Assembly (NCBI GenBank): GCA_032209605.1
Contig: JASFXZ010000035.1
Coordinates: forward strand, 997,001-1,061,000
Source: Mactromeris polynyma
Lineage: Eukaryota; Mollusca; Bivalvia; Venerida; Mactridae
Direction of reading: 5' to 3'
DNA length: 64,000 nucleotides
Both the position numbers and the translations under genes were made by a program. The notes below the pieces were generated by a model. That model did not search any database. It saw only the letters and a program-made list of their open reading frames with translations, and was not told the DNA's origin. Positions 15,201 through 30,200 of the stretch are shown here, one piece after another. The stretch's first letter is position 1. Every line of letters begins with the position of its first letter.

Positions 15201-18200
15201 TCGGGAATGAAAATCTAGATATAGTAACAAACTTCCTGTTCGGGAATGAAAATCTAGATATAGTAACAAACTTCCTGTTCGGGAATGAAAATCTATATAT
15301 AGTAACAAACTTCCTGTTCGGGAATGAAAATCTAGATATAGTAACATACTTCCTGTTCGGGAATGAAAATCTAGATATAGTAACAAACTTCCTGTTCGGG
15401 AATGAAAATCTAGATATAGTAACATATTTCCTGTTCGGGAATGAAAAACCAAATATAGTAATATGCTTCCTGTTCGGGAATGAAAAGCTAAATATAGTAA
15501 CATACTTCCTGTTCGGGAATGAAAAGCTAAATATAGTAACATATTTCCTGTTCGGGAATGAAAAGCTAAATATAGTAACATCCTTCCTGTTCGGGAATGA
15601 AAAGCTAAATATAGTAACATCCTTCCTGTTCGGGATGCACGAAATAGGAATCTACGCACTACAAGGGATGGCATTCACGAAACATCTTAATGTTAAGATT
15701 TTCCTTAAAAGTATTTTCCGTAAAATCCACAAGATTGTCCATACCTATTAAGAAAGCACTTAAGTGGTATTCACTAAATGTCTTATCTTAAGATTTGTAT
15801 TATATTTGGCATTTGGCATTTGATAAGGTAGTGTCCATTTTGCTAAGATGAAATTCATATTTTCCTATGTGATACCACTTTCCGTTGCTAAGGAAATCCT
15901 TAAATGACACTGACGTAAAGTATACGGGTAAGGATTTCCTCATCTTTATCTTTTCAGGAACGATCGATCAGGAATCCAGTGATATAACACTACACCGCCA
16001 TGCTTTGATACCATTTTACCCGATGTTTGCATTTAATGTATTTTTACGAGTGTTAATAAGCCCGGTTTCCTAGGGAACGGTCTAAATAAAACGACATTAA
16101 TGCCAAGAGTAAAATTGTGTGAAAAGACAGAAATAATTGATAAGATTATATAAACAAAAACAACAGAAATAATTGATAAGATTATATAAACAAAACAACA
16201 GAAATAATTGATAAGATTATATAAACAAAAACAACAGAAATAATTGATAAGATTATATAAACAAAAACAACAGAATAATTGATAAGATTATATAAACAAA
16301 AACAACAGAAATAATTGATAAGATTATATAAACAAAAACGATAGAAATAATTGATAAGATTATATAAACAAAAACGATAGAAATAATTGATAAGATTATA
16401 TAAACAAAAACAACAGAATAATTGATAAGATTATATAAACAAAAACGATAGAAATAATTGATAAGATTATATAAACAAAACAACAGAAATAATTGATAAG
16501 ATTATATAAACAAAAACGATAGAAATAATTGATAAGATTATATAAACAAAACAACAGAAATAATTGATAAGATTATATAAACAAAAACGATAGAAATAAT
16601 TGATAAGATTATATAAACAAAAACAACAGAAATAATTGATAAGATTATATAAACAAAAACGATAGAAATAATTGATAAGATTATATAAACAAAAACAACA
16701 GAAATAATTGATAAGATTATATAAACAAAAACAACAGAAATAATTGATAAGATTATATAAACAAAAACAACAGAAATAATTGATAAGATTATATAAACAA
16801 AAACAACAGAAATAATTGATAAGATTATATAAACAAAAACAACAGAAATAATTGATAAGATTATATAAACAAAAACAACAGAAATAATTGATAAGATTAT
16901 ATAAACAAAAACAACAGAAATAATTGATAAGATTATATAAACAAAACAACAGAAATAATTGATAAGATTATATAAACAAAACAACAGAAATAATTGATAA
17001 GATTATATAAACAAAAACAACAGAAATAATTGATAAGATTATATAAACAAAAACAACAGAAATAATTGATAAGATTATATAAACAAAAACAACAGAAATA
17101 ATTGATAAGATTATATAAACAAAAACAACAGAAATAATTGATAAGATTATATAAACAAAACAACAGAAATAATTGATAAGATTATATGAACAAAACAACA
17201 GAAATAATTGATAAGATTATATAAACAAAAACAACAGAAATAATTGATAAGATTATATAAACAAAAACAACAGAAATAATTGATAAGATTATATGAACAA
17301 AACAACAGAAATAATTGATAAGATTATATGAACAAAACAACAGAAATAATTGATAAGATTATATAAACAAAAACAACAGAAATAATTGATAAGATTATAT
17401 AAACAAAAACAACAGAAATAATTGATAAGATTATATAAACAAAACAACAGAAATAATTGATAAGATTATATAAACAAAAACGATAGAAATAATTGATAAG
17501 ATTATATAAACAAAAACAACAGAAATAATTGATAAGATTATATAAACAAAAACAACAGAAATAATTGATAAGATTATATAAACAAAAACGTCAGAAATAA
17601 TTGATAAGATTATATAAACAAAACAACAGAAATAATTGATAAGATTATATAAACAAAAACGATAGAAATAATTGATAAGATTATATAAACAAAAACGATA
17701 GAAATAATTGATAAGATTATATAAACAAAAACGATAGACATAATTGATAAGATTATATCAACAAAAACGATAGAAATAATTGATAAGATTATATAAACAA
17801 AACAACAGAAATAATTGATAAGATTATATAAACAAAAACGATAGAAATAATTGATAAGATTATATAAACAAAAACGATAGAAATAATTGATAAGATTATA
17901 TAAACAAAAACGATAGAAATAATTGATAAGATTATATAAACAAAACAACAGAAATAATTGATAAGATTATATAAACAAAAACGATAGAAATAATTGATAA
18001 GATTATATAAACAAAAACGATAGAAATAATTGATAAGATTATATAAACAAAAACGATAGAAATAATTGATAAGATTATATAAACAAAAACGATAGAAATA
18101 ATTGATAAGATTATATAAACAAAAACGATAGAAATAATTGATAAGATTATATCAACAAAAACGATAGAAATAATTGATAAGATTATATAAACAAAAACGA

Positions 18201-21200
18201 TAGAAATAATTGATAAGATTATATAAACAAAAACGATAGAAATAATTGATAAGATTATATAAACAAAACAACAGAAATAATTGATAAGATTATATAAACA
18301 AAAACAACAGAAATAATTGACAAGATTATATAAACAAAAACAACAGAAATAATTGACAAGATTATATAAACAAAACAACAGAAATAATTGATAAGATTAT
18401 ATAAACAAAAACAACAGAAATAATTGACAAGATTATATAAAGAAAAACAACAGAAATAATTGATAAGATTATATAAACAAAAACAACAGAAATAATTGAT
18501 AAGATTATATAAACAAAACAACAGAAATAATTGATAAGATTATATAAACAAAAACAACAGAAATAATTGATAAGATTATATAAACAAAAACAACAGAAAT
18601 AATTGATAAGATTATATAAACAAAACAACAGAAATAATTGATAAGATTATATAAACAAAACAACAGAAATAATTGATAAGATTATATAAACAAAAACAAC
18701 AGAAATAATTGATAAGATTATATAAACAAAACAACAGAAATAATTGATAAGATTATATAAACAAAACAACAGAAATAATTGATAAGATTATATAAACAAA
18801 AACGATAGAAATAATTGATAAGATTATATAAACAAAACAATAGAAATAATTGATAAGATTATATAAACAAAACAACAGAAATAATTGATAAGATTATATA
18901 AACAAAAACGATAGAAATAATTGATAAGATTATATAAACAAAACAACAGAAATAATTGATAAGATTATATAAACAAAAACAACAGAAATAATTGATAAGA
19001 TTATATAAACAAAAACAATAGAAATAATTGATAAGATTATATAAACAAAAACAATAGAAATAATTGATAAGATTATATAAACAAAAACAACAGAAATAAT
19101 TGATAAGATTATATAAACAAAAACAACAGAAATAATTGATAAGATTATATAAACAAAAACAACAGAAATAATTGATAAGATTATATAAACAAAAACAATA
19201 GAAATAATTGATAAGATTATATAAACAAAAACAACAGAAATAATTGATAAGATTATATAAACAAAAACAACAGAAATAATTGATAAGATTATATAAACAA
19301 AAACAACAGAAATAATTGATAAGATTATATAAACAAAAACAACAGAAATAATTGATAAGATTATATAAACAAAAACAACAGAAATAATTGATAAGATTAT
19401 ATAAACAAAAACAACAGAAATAATTGATAAGATTATATAAACAAAAACAACAGAAATAATTGATAAGATTATATAAACAAAAACAACAGAAATAATTGAT
19501 AGGATTATATAAACAAAAACAACAGAAATAATTGATAAGATTATATAAACAAAAACAACAGAAATAATTGATAAGATTATATAAACAAAAACAACAGAAA
19601 TAATTGATAAGATTATATAAACAAAAACAATAGAAATAATTGATAAGATTATATAAACAAAAACAACAGAAATAATTGATAAGATTATATAAACAAAAAC
19701 AACAGAAATAATTGATAAGATTATATAAACAAAAACAACAGAAATAATTGATAAGATTATATAAACAAAAACAATAGAAATAATTGATAAGATTATATAA
19801 ACAAAAACAACAGAAATAATTGATAAGATTATATAAACAAAAACAATAGAAATAATTGATAAGATTATATAAACAAAAACAACAGAAATAATTGATAAGA
19901 TTATATAAACAAAAACAATAGAAATAATTGATAAGATTATATAAACAAAAAGAACAGAAATAATTGATAAGATTATATAAACAAAAACAATAGAAATAAT
20001 TGATAAGATTATATAAACAAAAAGAACAGAAATAATTGATAAGATTATATAAACAAAAACAACAGAAATAATTGATAAGATTATATAAACAAAAACAACA
20101 GAAATAATTGATAAGATTATATAAACAAAAACAACAGAAATAATTGATAAGATTATATAAACAAAACAACAGAAATAATTGATAAGATTATATAAACAAA
20201 AACAACAGAAATAATTGATAAGATTATATAAACAAAAACAACAGAAATAATTGATAAGATTATATAAACAAAACAACAGAAATAATTGATAAGATTATAT
20301 AAACAAAAACAACAGAAATAATTGATAAGATTATATAAACAAAAACAACAGAAATAATTGATAAGATTATATAAACAAAACAACAGAAATAATTGATAAG
20401 ATTATATAAACAAAAACAACAGAAATAATTGATAAGATTATATAAACAAAAACAACAGAAATAATTGATAAGATTATATAAACAAAACAACAGAAATAAT
20501 TGATAAGATTATATAAACAAAAACAACAGAAATAATTGATAAGATTATATAAACAAAAACAACAGAAATAATTGATAAGATTATATAAACAAAACAACAG
20601 AAATAATTGATAAGATTATATAAACAAAAACAACAGAAATAATTGATAAGATTATATAAACAAAAACAACAGAAATAATTGATAAGATTATATAAACAAA
20701 ACAACAGAAATAATTGATAAGATTATATAAACAAAAACAATAGAAATAATTGATAAGATTATATAAACAAAAACAACAGAAATAATTGATAAGATTATAT
20801 AAACAAAAACAACAGAAATAATTGATAAGATTATATAAACAAAAACAACAGAAATAATTGATAAGATTATATAAACAAAAACAACAGAAATAATTGATAA
20901 GATTACATAAACAAAACAACAGAAATAATTGATAAGATTATATAAACAAAACAACAGAAATAATTGATAAGATTATATAAACAAAACAACAGAAATAATT
21001 GATAAGATTACATAAACAAAACAACAGAAATAATTGATAAGATTATATAAACAAAAACAACAGAAATAATTGATAAGATTACATAAACAAAACAACAGAA
21101 ATAATTGATAAGATTATATAAACAAAAACGATAGAAATAATTGATAAGATTATATAAACAAAAACAACAGAAATAATTGATAAGATTATATAAACAAAAA

Positions 21201-24200
21201 CAACAGAAATAATTGATAAGATTATATAAACAAAAACAACAGAAATAATTGATAAGATTATATAAACAAAAACAACAGAAATAATTGATAAGATTATATA
21301 AACAAAAACAACAGAAATAATTGATAAGATTATATAAACAAAAACAACAGAAATAATTGATAAGATTATATAAACAAAACAACAGAAATAATTGATAAGA
21401 TTATATAAACAAAAACAACAGAAATAATTGATAAGATTATATAAACAAAAACAACAGAAATAATTGATAAGATTATATAAACAAAACAACAGAAATAATT
21501 GATAAGATTATATAAACAAAAACAACAGAAATAATTGATAAGATTATATAAACAAAAACAACAGAAATAATTGATAAGATTATATAAACAAAAACAACAG
21601 AAATAATTGATAAGATTATATAAACAAAAACAACAGAAATAATTGATAAGATTATATAAACAAAAACAACAGAAATAATTGATAAGATTATATAAACAAA
21701 AACAACAGAAATAATTGATAAGATTATATAAACAAAAACAACAGAAATAATTGATAAGATTATATAAACAAAAACAACAGAAATAATTGATAAGATTATA
21801 TAAACAAAAACAACAGAAATAATTGATAAGATTATATAAACAAAACAACAGAAATAATTGATAAGATTATATAAACAAAAACAACAGAAATAATTGATAA
21901 GATTATATAAACAAAAACAACAGAAATAATTGATAAGATTATATAAACAAAAACAACAGAAATAATTGATAAGATTATATAAACAAAAACAACAGAAATA
22001 ATTGATAAGATTATATAAACAAAAACAATAGAAATAATTGATAAGATTATATAAACAAAAACAACAGAAATAATTGATAAGATTATATAAACAAAAACAA
22101 CAGAAATAATTGATAAGATTATATAAACAAAAACAACAGAAATAATTGATAAGATTATATAAACAAAAACAACAGAAATAATTGATAAGATTATATAAAC
22201 AAAAACGATAGAAATAATTGATAAGATTATATAAACAAAAACAACAGAAATAATTGATAAGATTATATAAACAAAAACAACAGAAATAATTGATAAGATT
22301 ATATAAACAAAAACAACAGAAATAATTGATAAGATTATATAAACAAAAACAACAGAAATAATTGATAAGATTATATAAACAAAAACAACAGAAATAATTG
22401 ATAAGATTATATAAACAAAAACAATAGAAATAATTGATAAGATTATATAAACAAAAACAACAGAAATAATTGATAAGATTATATAAACAAAAACAACAGA
22501 AATAATTGATAAGATTATATAAACAAAAACAACAGAAATAATTGATAAGATTATATAAACAAAAACAACAGAAATAATTGATAAGATTATATAACAAAAA
22601 CGATAGAAATAATTGATAAGATTATATAAACAAAAACAACAGAAATAATTGATAAGATTATATAAACAAAAACAACAGAAATAATTGATAAGATTATATA
22701 AACAAAAACAACAGAAATAATTGATAAGATTATATAAACAAATACAACAGAAATAATTGATAAGATTATATAAACAAAAACAACAGAAATAATTGATAAG
22801 ATTATATAAACAAAAACAACAGAAATAATTGATAAGATTATATAAACAAAAACAACAGAAATAATTGATAAGATTATATAAACAAATACAACAGAAATAA
22901 TTGATAAGATTATATAAACAAAAACAACAGAAATAATTGATAAGATTATATAAACAAAAACAACAGAAATAATTGATAAGATTACATAAACAAAACAACA
23001 GAAATAATTGATAAGATTATATAAACAAAACAACAGAAATAATTGATAAGATTATATAAACAAAACAACAGAAATAATTGATAAGATTACATAAACAAAA
23101 CAACAGAAATAATTGATAAGATTATATAAACAAAAACAACAGAAATAATTGATAAGATTACATAAACAAAACAACAGAAATAATTGATAAGATTATATAA
23201 ACAAAAACGATAGAAATAATTGATAAGATTATATAAACAAAAACAACAGAAATAATTGATAAGATTATATAAACAAAAACAACAGAAATAATTGATAAGA
23301 TTATATAAACAAAAACAACAGAAATAATTGATAAGATTATATAAACAAAAACAACAGAAATAATTGATAAGATTATATAAACAAAAACAACAGAAATAAT
23401 TGATAAGATTATATAAACAAAAACAACAGAAATAATTGATAAGATTATATAAACAAAACAACAGAAATAATTGATAAGATTATATAAACAAAAACAACAG
23501 AAATAATTGATAAGATTATATAAACAAAAACAACAGAAATAATTGATAAGATTATATAAACAAAACAACAGAAATAATTGATAAGATTATATAAACAAAA
23601 ACAACAGAAATAATTGATAAGATTATATAAACAAAAACAACAGAAATAATTGATAAGATTATATAAACAAAAACAACAGAAATAATTGATAAGATTATAT
23701 AAACAAAAACAACAGAAATAATTGATAAGATTATATAAACAAAAACAACAGAAATAATTGATAAGATTATATAAACAAAAACAACAGAAATAATTGATAA
23801 GATTATATAAACAAAAACAACAGAAATAATTGATAAGATTATATAAACAAAAACAACAGAAATAATTGATAAGATTATATAAACAAAAACAACAGAAATA
23901 ATTGATAAGATTATATAAACAAAACAACAGAAATAATTGATAAGATTATATAAACAAAAACAACAGAAATAATTGATAAGATTATATAAACAAAAACAAC
24001 AGAAATAATTGATAAGATTATATAAACAAAAACAACAGAAATAATTGATAAGATTATATAAACAAAAACAACAGAAATAATTGATAAGATTATATAAACA
24101 AAAACAATAGAAATAATTGATAAGATTATATAAACAAAAACAACAGAAATAATTGATAAGATTATATAAACAAAAACAACAGAAATAATTGATAAGATTA

Positions 24201-27200
24201 TATAAACAAAAACAACAGAAATAATTGATAAGATTATATAAACAAAAACAACAGAAATAATTGATAAGATTATATAAACAAAAACGATAGAAATAATTGA
24301 TAAGATTATATAAACAAAAACAACAGAAATAATTGATAAGATTATATAAACAAAAACAACAGAAATAATTGATAAGATTATATAAACAAAAACAACAGAA
24401 ATAATTGATAAGATTATATAAACAAAAACAACAGAAATAATTGATAAGATTATATAAACAAAAACAACAGAAATAATTGATAAGATTATATAAACAAAAA
24501 CAATAGAAATAATTGATAAGATTATATAAACAAAAACAACAGAAATAATTGATAAGATTATATAAACAAAAACAACAGAAATAATTGATAAGATTATATA
24601 AACAAAAACAACAGAAATAATTGATAAGATTATATAAACAAAAACAACAGAAATAATTGATAAGATTATATAAACAAAAACGATAGAAATAATTGATAAG
24701 ATTATATAAACAAAAACAACAGAAATAATTGATAAGATTATATAAACAAAAACAACAGAAATAATTGATAAGATTATATAAACAAAAACAACAGAAATAA
24801 TTGATAAGATTATATAAACAAATACAACAGAAATAATTGATAAGATTATATAAACAAAAACAACAGAAATAATTGATAAGATTATATAAACAAAAACAAC
24901 AGAAATAATTGATAAGATTATATAAACAAAAACAACAGAAATAATTGATAAGATTATATAAACAAATACAACAGAAATAATTGATAAGATTATATAAACA
25001 AAAACAACAGAAATAATTGATAAGATTATATAAACAAAAACAACAGAAATAATTGATAAGATTATATAAACAAATACAACAGAAATAATTGATAAGATTA
25101 TATAAACAAATACAACAGAAATAATTGATAAGATTATATAAACAAAAACAACAGAAATAATTGATAAGATTATATAAACAAAAACAACAGAAATAATTGA
25201 TAAGATTATATAAACAAAACAACAGAAATAATTGATAAGATTATATAAACAAAAACAACAGAAATAATTGATAAGATTATATAAACAAAAACAACAGAAA
25301 TAATTGATAAGATTATATAAACAAAAACAACAGAAATAATTGATAAGATTATATAAACAAAAACAACAGAAATAATTGATAAGATTATATAAACAAAAAC
25401 AACAGAAATAATTGATAAGATTATATAAACAAAACAACAGAAATAATTGATAAGATTATATAAACAAAAACAAATCCCTGGACGAAGCTTAGATTCACCA
25501 TTGAGGAATTGCTTTGATGGTTGCTTTGACGTTTTTCACTCAAAATTTCGTTTGAACCCCATTTCATAGTCACGTGACTTGTCCAATACACAAGAGGCGG
25601 GCATAATACACTAGGTGCTTTTTTTGCACATTAATTTTCTGATGCAATTCCATAAAAAAATAGACTTTTTTAATCGCAACATATTTTGAGATGATAAAAA
25701 CTCTAGAACAACACTTTTTTACGGATGCTTGTCATTTTATGTTATAGTAATCAGGACTTAAAGCATCTAGAAACAAGCCGTAAGCCACCATTTCGCACTG
25801 TGTTTGGTTTAAATGACACATTTTCCGCGTTTATGACGTCACTATGCCCCAGGTGCGACTTCAACAACAGCGTGACCTAAATCTTTTTACGACGAACATT
25901 TAAAACCCACTTACAAATTAAATCCTTCATTATTTTCTACTCGACGGATTAAAAGGTCGTGAACATGTAATTAATTATATTGGAACTAATGCGTTGTTCA
26001 TCATAATGTTTTTTGCGTGTTTTTTTCCAGGAAGCTGATTTCAATTTGTTACGCAGAAATACAAGATCAACGGACGGTAATATAGGTGAGTTCAATTGTA
26101 GTTTTAACTCCATAAACTTATTGCAAGAATTTCCATATATTGTTGTTTTTGTCGATTGTGGACCTATATGATAATATTCCTAATAGTGTTGAAGATCTTT
26201 ATCAGTACAAGCAATGCAATCATCATCGTCCTTATATTTTTAGCATCATCATCAACAGTTTTACCACCACTACCAACACCAACATCATCGTAAACATCCA
26301 CAACACCACCTTTATCATCATCGTCGTCAAAAACATCAACAACATCATCATTATCAACAGCATAATAATCATTTACACAACCACATACAACACCAGCAGT
26401 ATCACAATGTCACCATCCTCATTTTACATCATCATCACATTCATCATTCTCATCAGCTTCATTTACACCAACACCAACAGTTCCATCATCATCACAATCA
26501 TCATTCTCATCAGCTTCATTTACACCAACACCAACAGTTCCATCATCATCACAATCATCATTCTCATCAGCTTCATTTACACCAACACCAACAGTTCCAT
26601 CATCATCACAATCATCATTCTCATCAGCTTCATTTACACCAACACCAACAGTTCCATCATCATCACAATCATCATTCTCATCAGCTTCATTTACACCAAC
26701 ACCAACAGTTCCATCATCATCACAATCATCATTCTCATCAGCTTCATTTACACCAACACCAACAGTTCCATCATCATCACAATCATCATTCTCATCAGTT
26801 TCATTTACACCAACACCAACAGTTCCATCATCATCACAATCATCATGCTCATCAGTTTCATTTACACCAACACCAACAGTTCCATCATCATCACAATCGT
26901 CATTCTCATCAGTTTCATTTACACCAACACCAACAGTTCCCCCATAAAAACCGCTTCTGCAATAATATCATCTCCATCACTTCCAATACCCAAAACATCA
27001 TCATCAATATTAACATCGACACCGCCACCAGCAACAAGACAGCCGTTATCATCATTAAAATAATCAGTACATCAGTTATTATTATTTCTTTTTATTATCA
27101 ACACCGAATTATCATCATCATCATCAATATTAAAATCAACATCACCACCAGCAACATAACACCACCCTCTTCATCAATATTAAAATCATCAATAACAACA

Positions 27201-30200
27201 ACACTAGAATAAGTATCATCTCAGATACTACAAACACTCCATTGGAGCATATCCGTGGTGCAGTGGAAACGCGACGGACTAGTAATCCAGGGGTCGCAGA
27301 TTCGATCCCCCGCTCCACCACTAAGTACTAAGTATTTCGGATAGAGACACAAACCAAGGTCCGGTGTACGATGCTTTATATCGGGCACATACAATACACA
27401 GGGCTGTTTCTGGAACTGGGGCATCTTCTGTATCATGCACGATCCTCCAAAAATCTAAAATGGCTAACATTCTTCTGGAGGCGTCGCCCATATGGTAAAC
27501 CGGTGGTGACGATAAATAAACGCGAATACCAACAAAACACTCCCTCTGTCATTAGTATGATGATTATTATTAACATCACAGCACCGCAGTTTTCATCATT
27601 ATCAACCTCAACATCCTCGTCATTACCTTTGCGGGAGACACGTTTTGTAATTGTCTGACACCTGATTGACATTATTATGTAACTGATTTATTTCTGAAAC
27701 GGGGATAACGTTAATAAACTGGTATTTTTTATGTCGAAGTTGAATCAATGAAGTAGTTTGACTTTGTCAGGTTCATCAACATTTGTAAACGAATAAGACG
27801 ACAGTGATAACAATAGTTTAGTCGTCTTTACATGGACCATATAGACATAGAAGGTTTACTCGTGCGTGAAGCAAAATCACACAACTATATATGTAAACAA
27901 ATACGACGACAGTGATAACTATAGTTTAGTCGTCTTTACATGGACCATATAGACATAGAAGGTTTACTCGTGCGTGAAGCAAAATCACACAACTGTAGAT
28001 GTAAACAAATACGACGACAGTGATAACTATAGTTTAGTCGTCTTTACATGGACCATATAGACATAGAAGGTTTACTCGTGCGTGAAGCAAAATCACACAA
28101 CTATATATGTAAACAAATAGAATATTTCGTGCCATAAAATTAATTTAAAATTATTTACAGTAAAACCCCAATAATAAGACCACCATTGGGACCCTTCAAT
28201 ATCAAATTGAGGTTGTCTTAATAATGCGGTTGAATAAAGAGCAAAACATTGAAAATGGACTTGAATATCATGTTCTAAATTTGAGGTGGTCTTATTAAAG
28301 AGGTTGTCTTTAAGTGAGGATTTACTGTAAATTAATTATTATTAAACTGTAGGAATTTCGTCAAACATTCGTCATGAAATTGTATTTTATCAAGGAATAT
28401 TTCATACGATTGTAGTTAAAAGAAATTTACTGCCTTTAGATGACCACATAGCTTACACATAAAAACCCGTATGATTTTTTGATCGTTAAATAAACTCCCT
28501 GTACTTATTATCATTTTTTCCCAAGGATGCATTCATATGGCGTCGTTTCCCGGGGAACTGCAGTACGTATCAGATGGTACCCTGGACACATGTGGGCTTT
28601 ATCTGATAGGGGAACCAGACCAGATTATCGAAGTTGCTTTCATGGACTTCGATGTTAAATGTGAAACAGGCGGATTATTAGCGGTAAGTGACATTGTTTC
28701 CTAATACGCCATGACTGTTATAAACACCACGAAGCAGTAATCGGCATTTTCCGTTCATTTCCGTATACATGTTCTAGGCATTTTCCGTTCATTTCTGTAT
28801 ACCTGTTCTATGCATTTTCCGTTCATTTCCGTATACATGTTCTCGGCATTTTCCGTTCATTTCCGTATTCATGTTCTAAGCATTTTCCGTTCATTTCCGT
28901 ATACATGTTATCGGCATTTTCCGTTCATTTCCGTATACATGTTCCATGCATTTTCCGTTCATTTCCGTATACATGTTCTCGGCATTTTCCGTTCATTTCC
29001 GTATTCATGTTCTCGGCATTTTCCGAACATTTCCGTATTTACGCTTTAGCCTCGTTCTGATTATTTCGTTTAAACGTAAGCTAGTCTTATTCCGGAGACC
29101 AGAAATATAGGTTCATTCATACCTATTCTACAGCCAACGTAATTATTATGATCTTAGAAAGGATAATATGGAAGCCCAAATACCTTACAGAAACACTCCC
29201 AGCAGGTTCGGGACCGGCTTTCGATGTTAGAATGGTTACAAAATGTCCCAAACATATTAAAACGTTTAAAATTATTATTCAAACTATCGAGCATTTAAGT
29301 TAGTGAAGCATTGTGTAATGTTTTGGATTGAATTTGCAGTGAAAACTTAACTTCGTAAAGCGTTTGATTCTATTTTAGCGCCCTGCAGTGATTCTCTTTC
29401 CGATAAATTTGTTAGTATCTTTCTATGTACATAATTTTTACTGTAATGTTCACAAGTAGACGAGACTTATTTTTCATACTCATTCATATTTATGTAATCA
29501 TTGTCATCGCGCATTTGACAATTGTTTTCAATTTGTTTCCGAATAGAACAGACTCAGGAGAATCTACACGGTGTCTGTCTAATAAAATAAAATTACTTTC
29601 AACGTCAAATGGTTATTTGGTAGAAAATGATTCAATTTCTTAGGGAAGTTCTGTGTGAATATTTCTAAATATTTCATCTCAAAATCCCACAGAATGCGAA
29701 ATTGCATGACTGACAAAATCACGACCTCATTATTTATATGTTCAAAATTTCAAAACACATTGCGAAATCGTGAAAAAAACAACATTTCGGGTATTGTTTT
29801 GTAATTGGACTTTAAGTCACTTAAAAGTCAGGGTCATGTAGTAATATTTCCAGCTATCGGGGTGGAGGTAGACCTCAGATGAAAATCTCTCTAAAAAAGT
29901 GGCGGACGACGTCGCTTTATCCTCTTACTTGCTATAATTTCGACCCGATAACAGGGTGTCTGATATTTTTTGCTTTATCAGGTCACTTGGTCACATGACT
30001 TTTATCTCACGTCACATGACCACGTGACTAGCCGGACTATTTTTAGTTAAGTATCGCGATATGTTATCATTTTTCCGGACTTACTTGAACAATGGATTTT
30101 TCAATTGAATACTATCACACTTTTCATATATTTGTATAATCCATACAATTAAATGTTAAATGATGGTTGTTTTTAAAAAAATAATACTGTGTAGTGTCTA

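Noticed and set aside
14280..15674. 464-codon minus-strand frame with 13-residue repeats
   Set aside because: It is generated by the 39-bp minisatellite, lies in a CRHBP intron, has no signal or domain and no splice support.
18859..25437. Many overlapping 76-556 codon frames rich in Leu, Tyr, Asn, Cys or Ile, Val that look like hydrophobic membrane proteins
   Set aside because: Both overlapping frames are open because the 36-bp monomer has no stop in them; they break wherever a 35-bp monomer shifts the frame.
16126..25473. CRISPR-like regular repeats
   Set aside because: Repeats are contiguous with no unique spacers, and the genome is eukaryotic.
26140..27063. 307-codon Ile/Ser/Thr-rich plus-strand frame
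   Set aside because: Product of the ATC/ACA-rich tract and its 57-bp tandem unit inside CRHBP intron 2.
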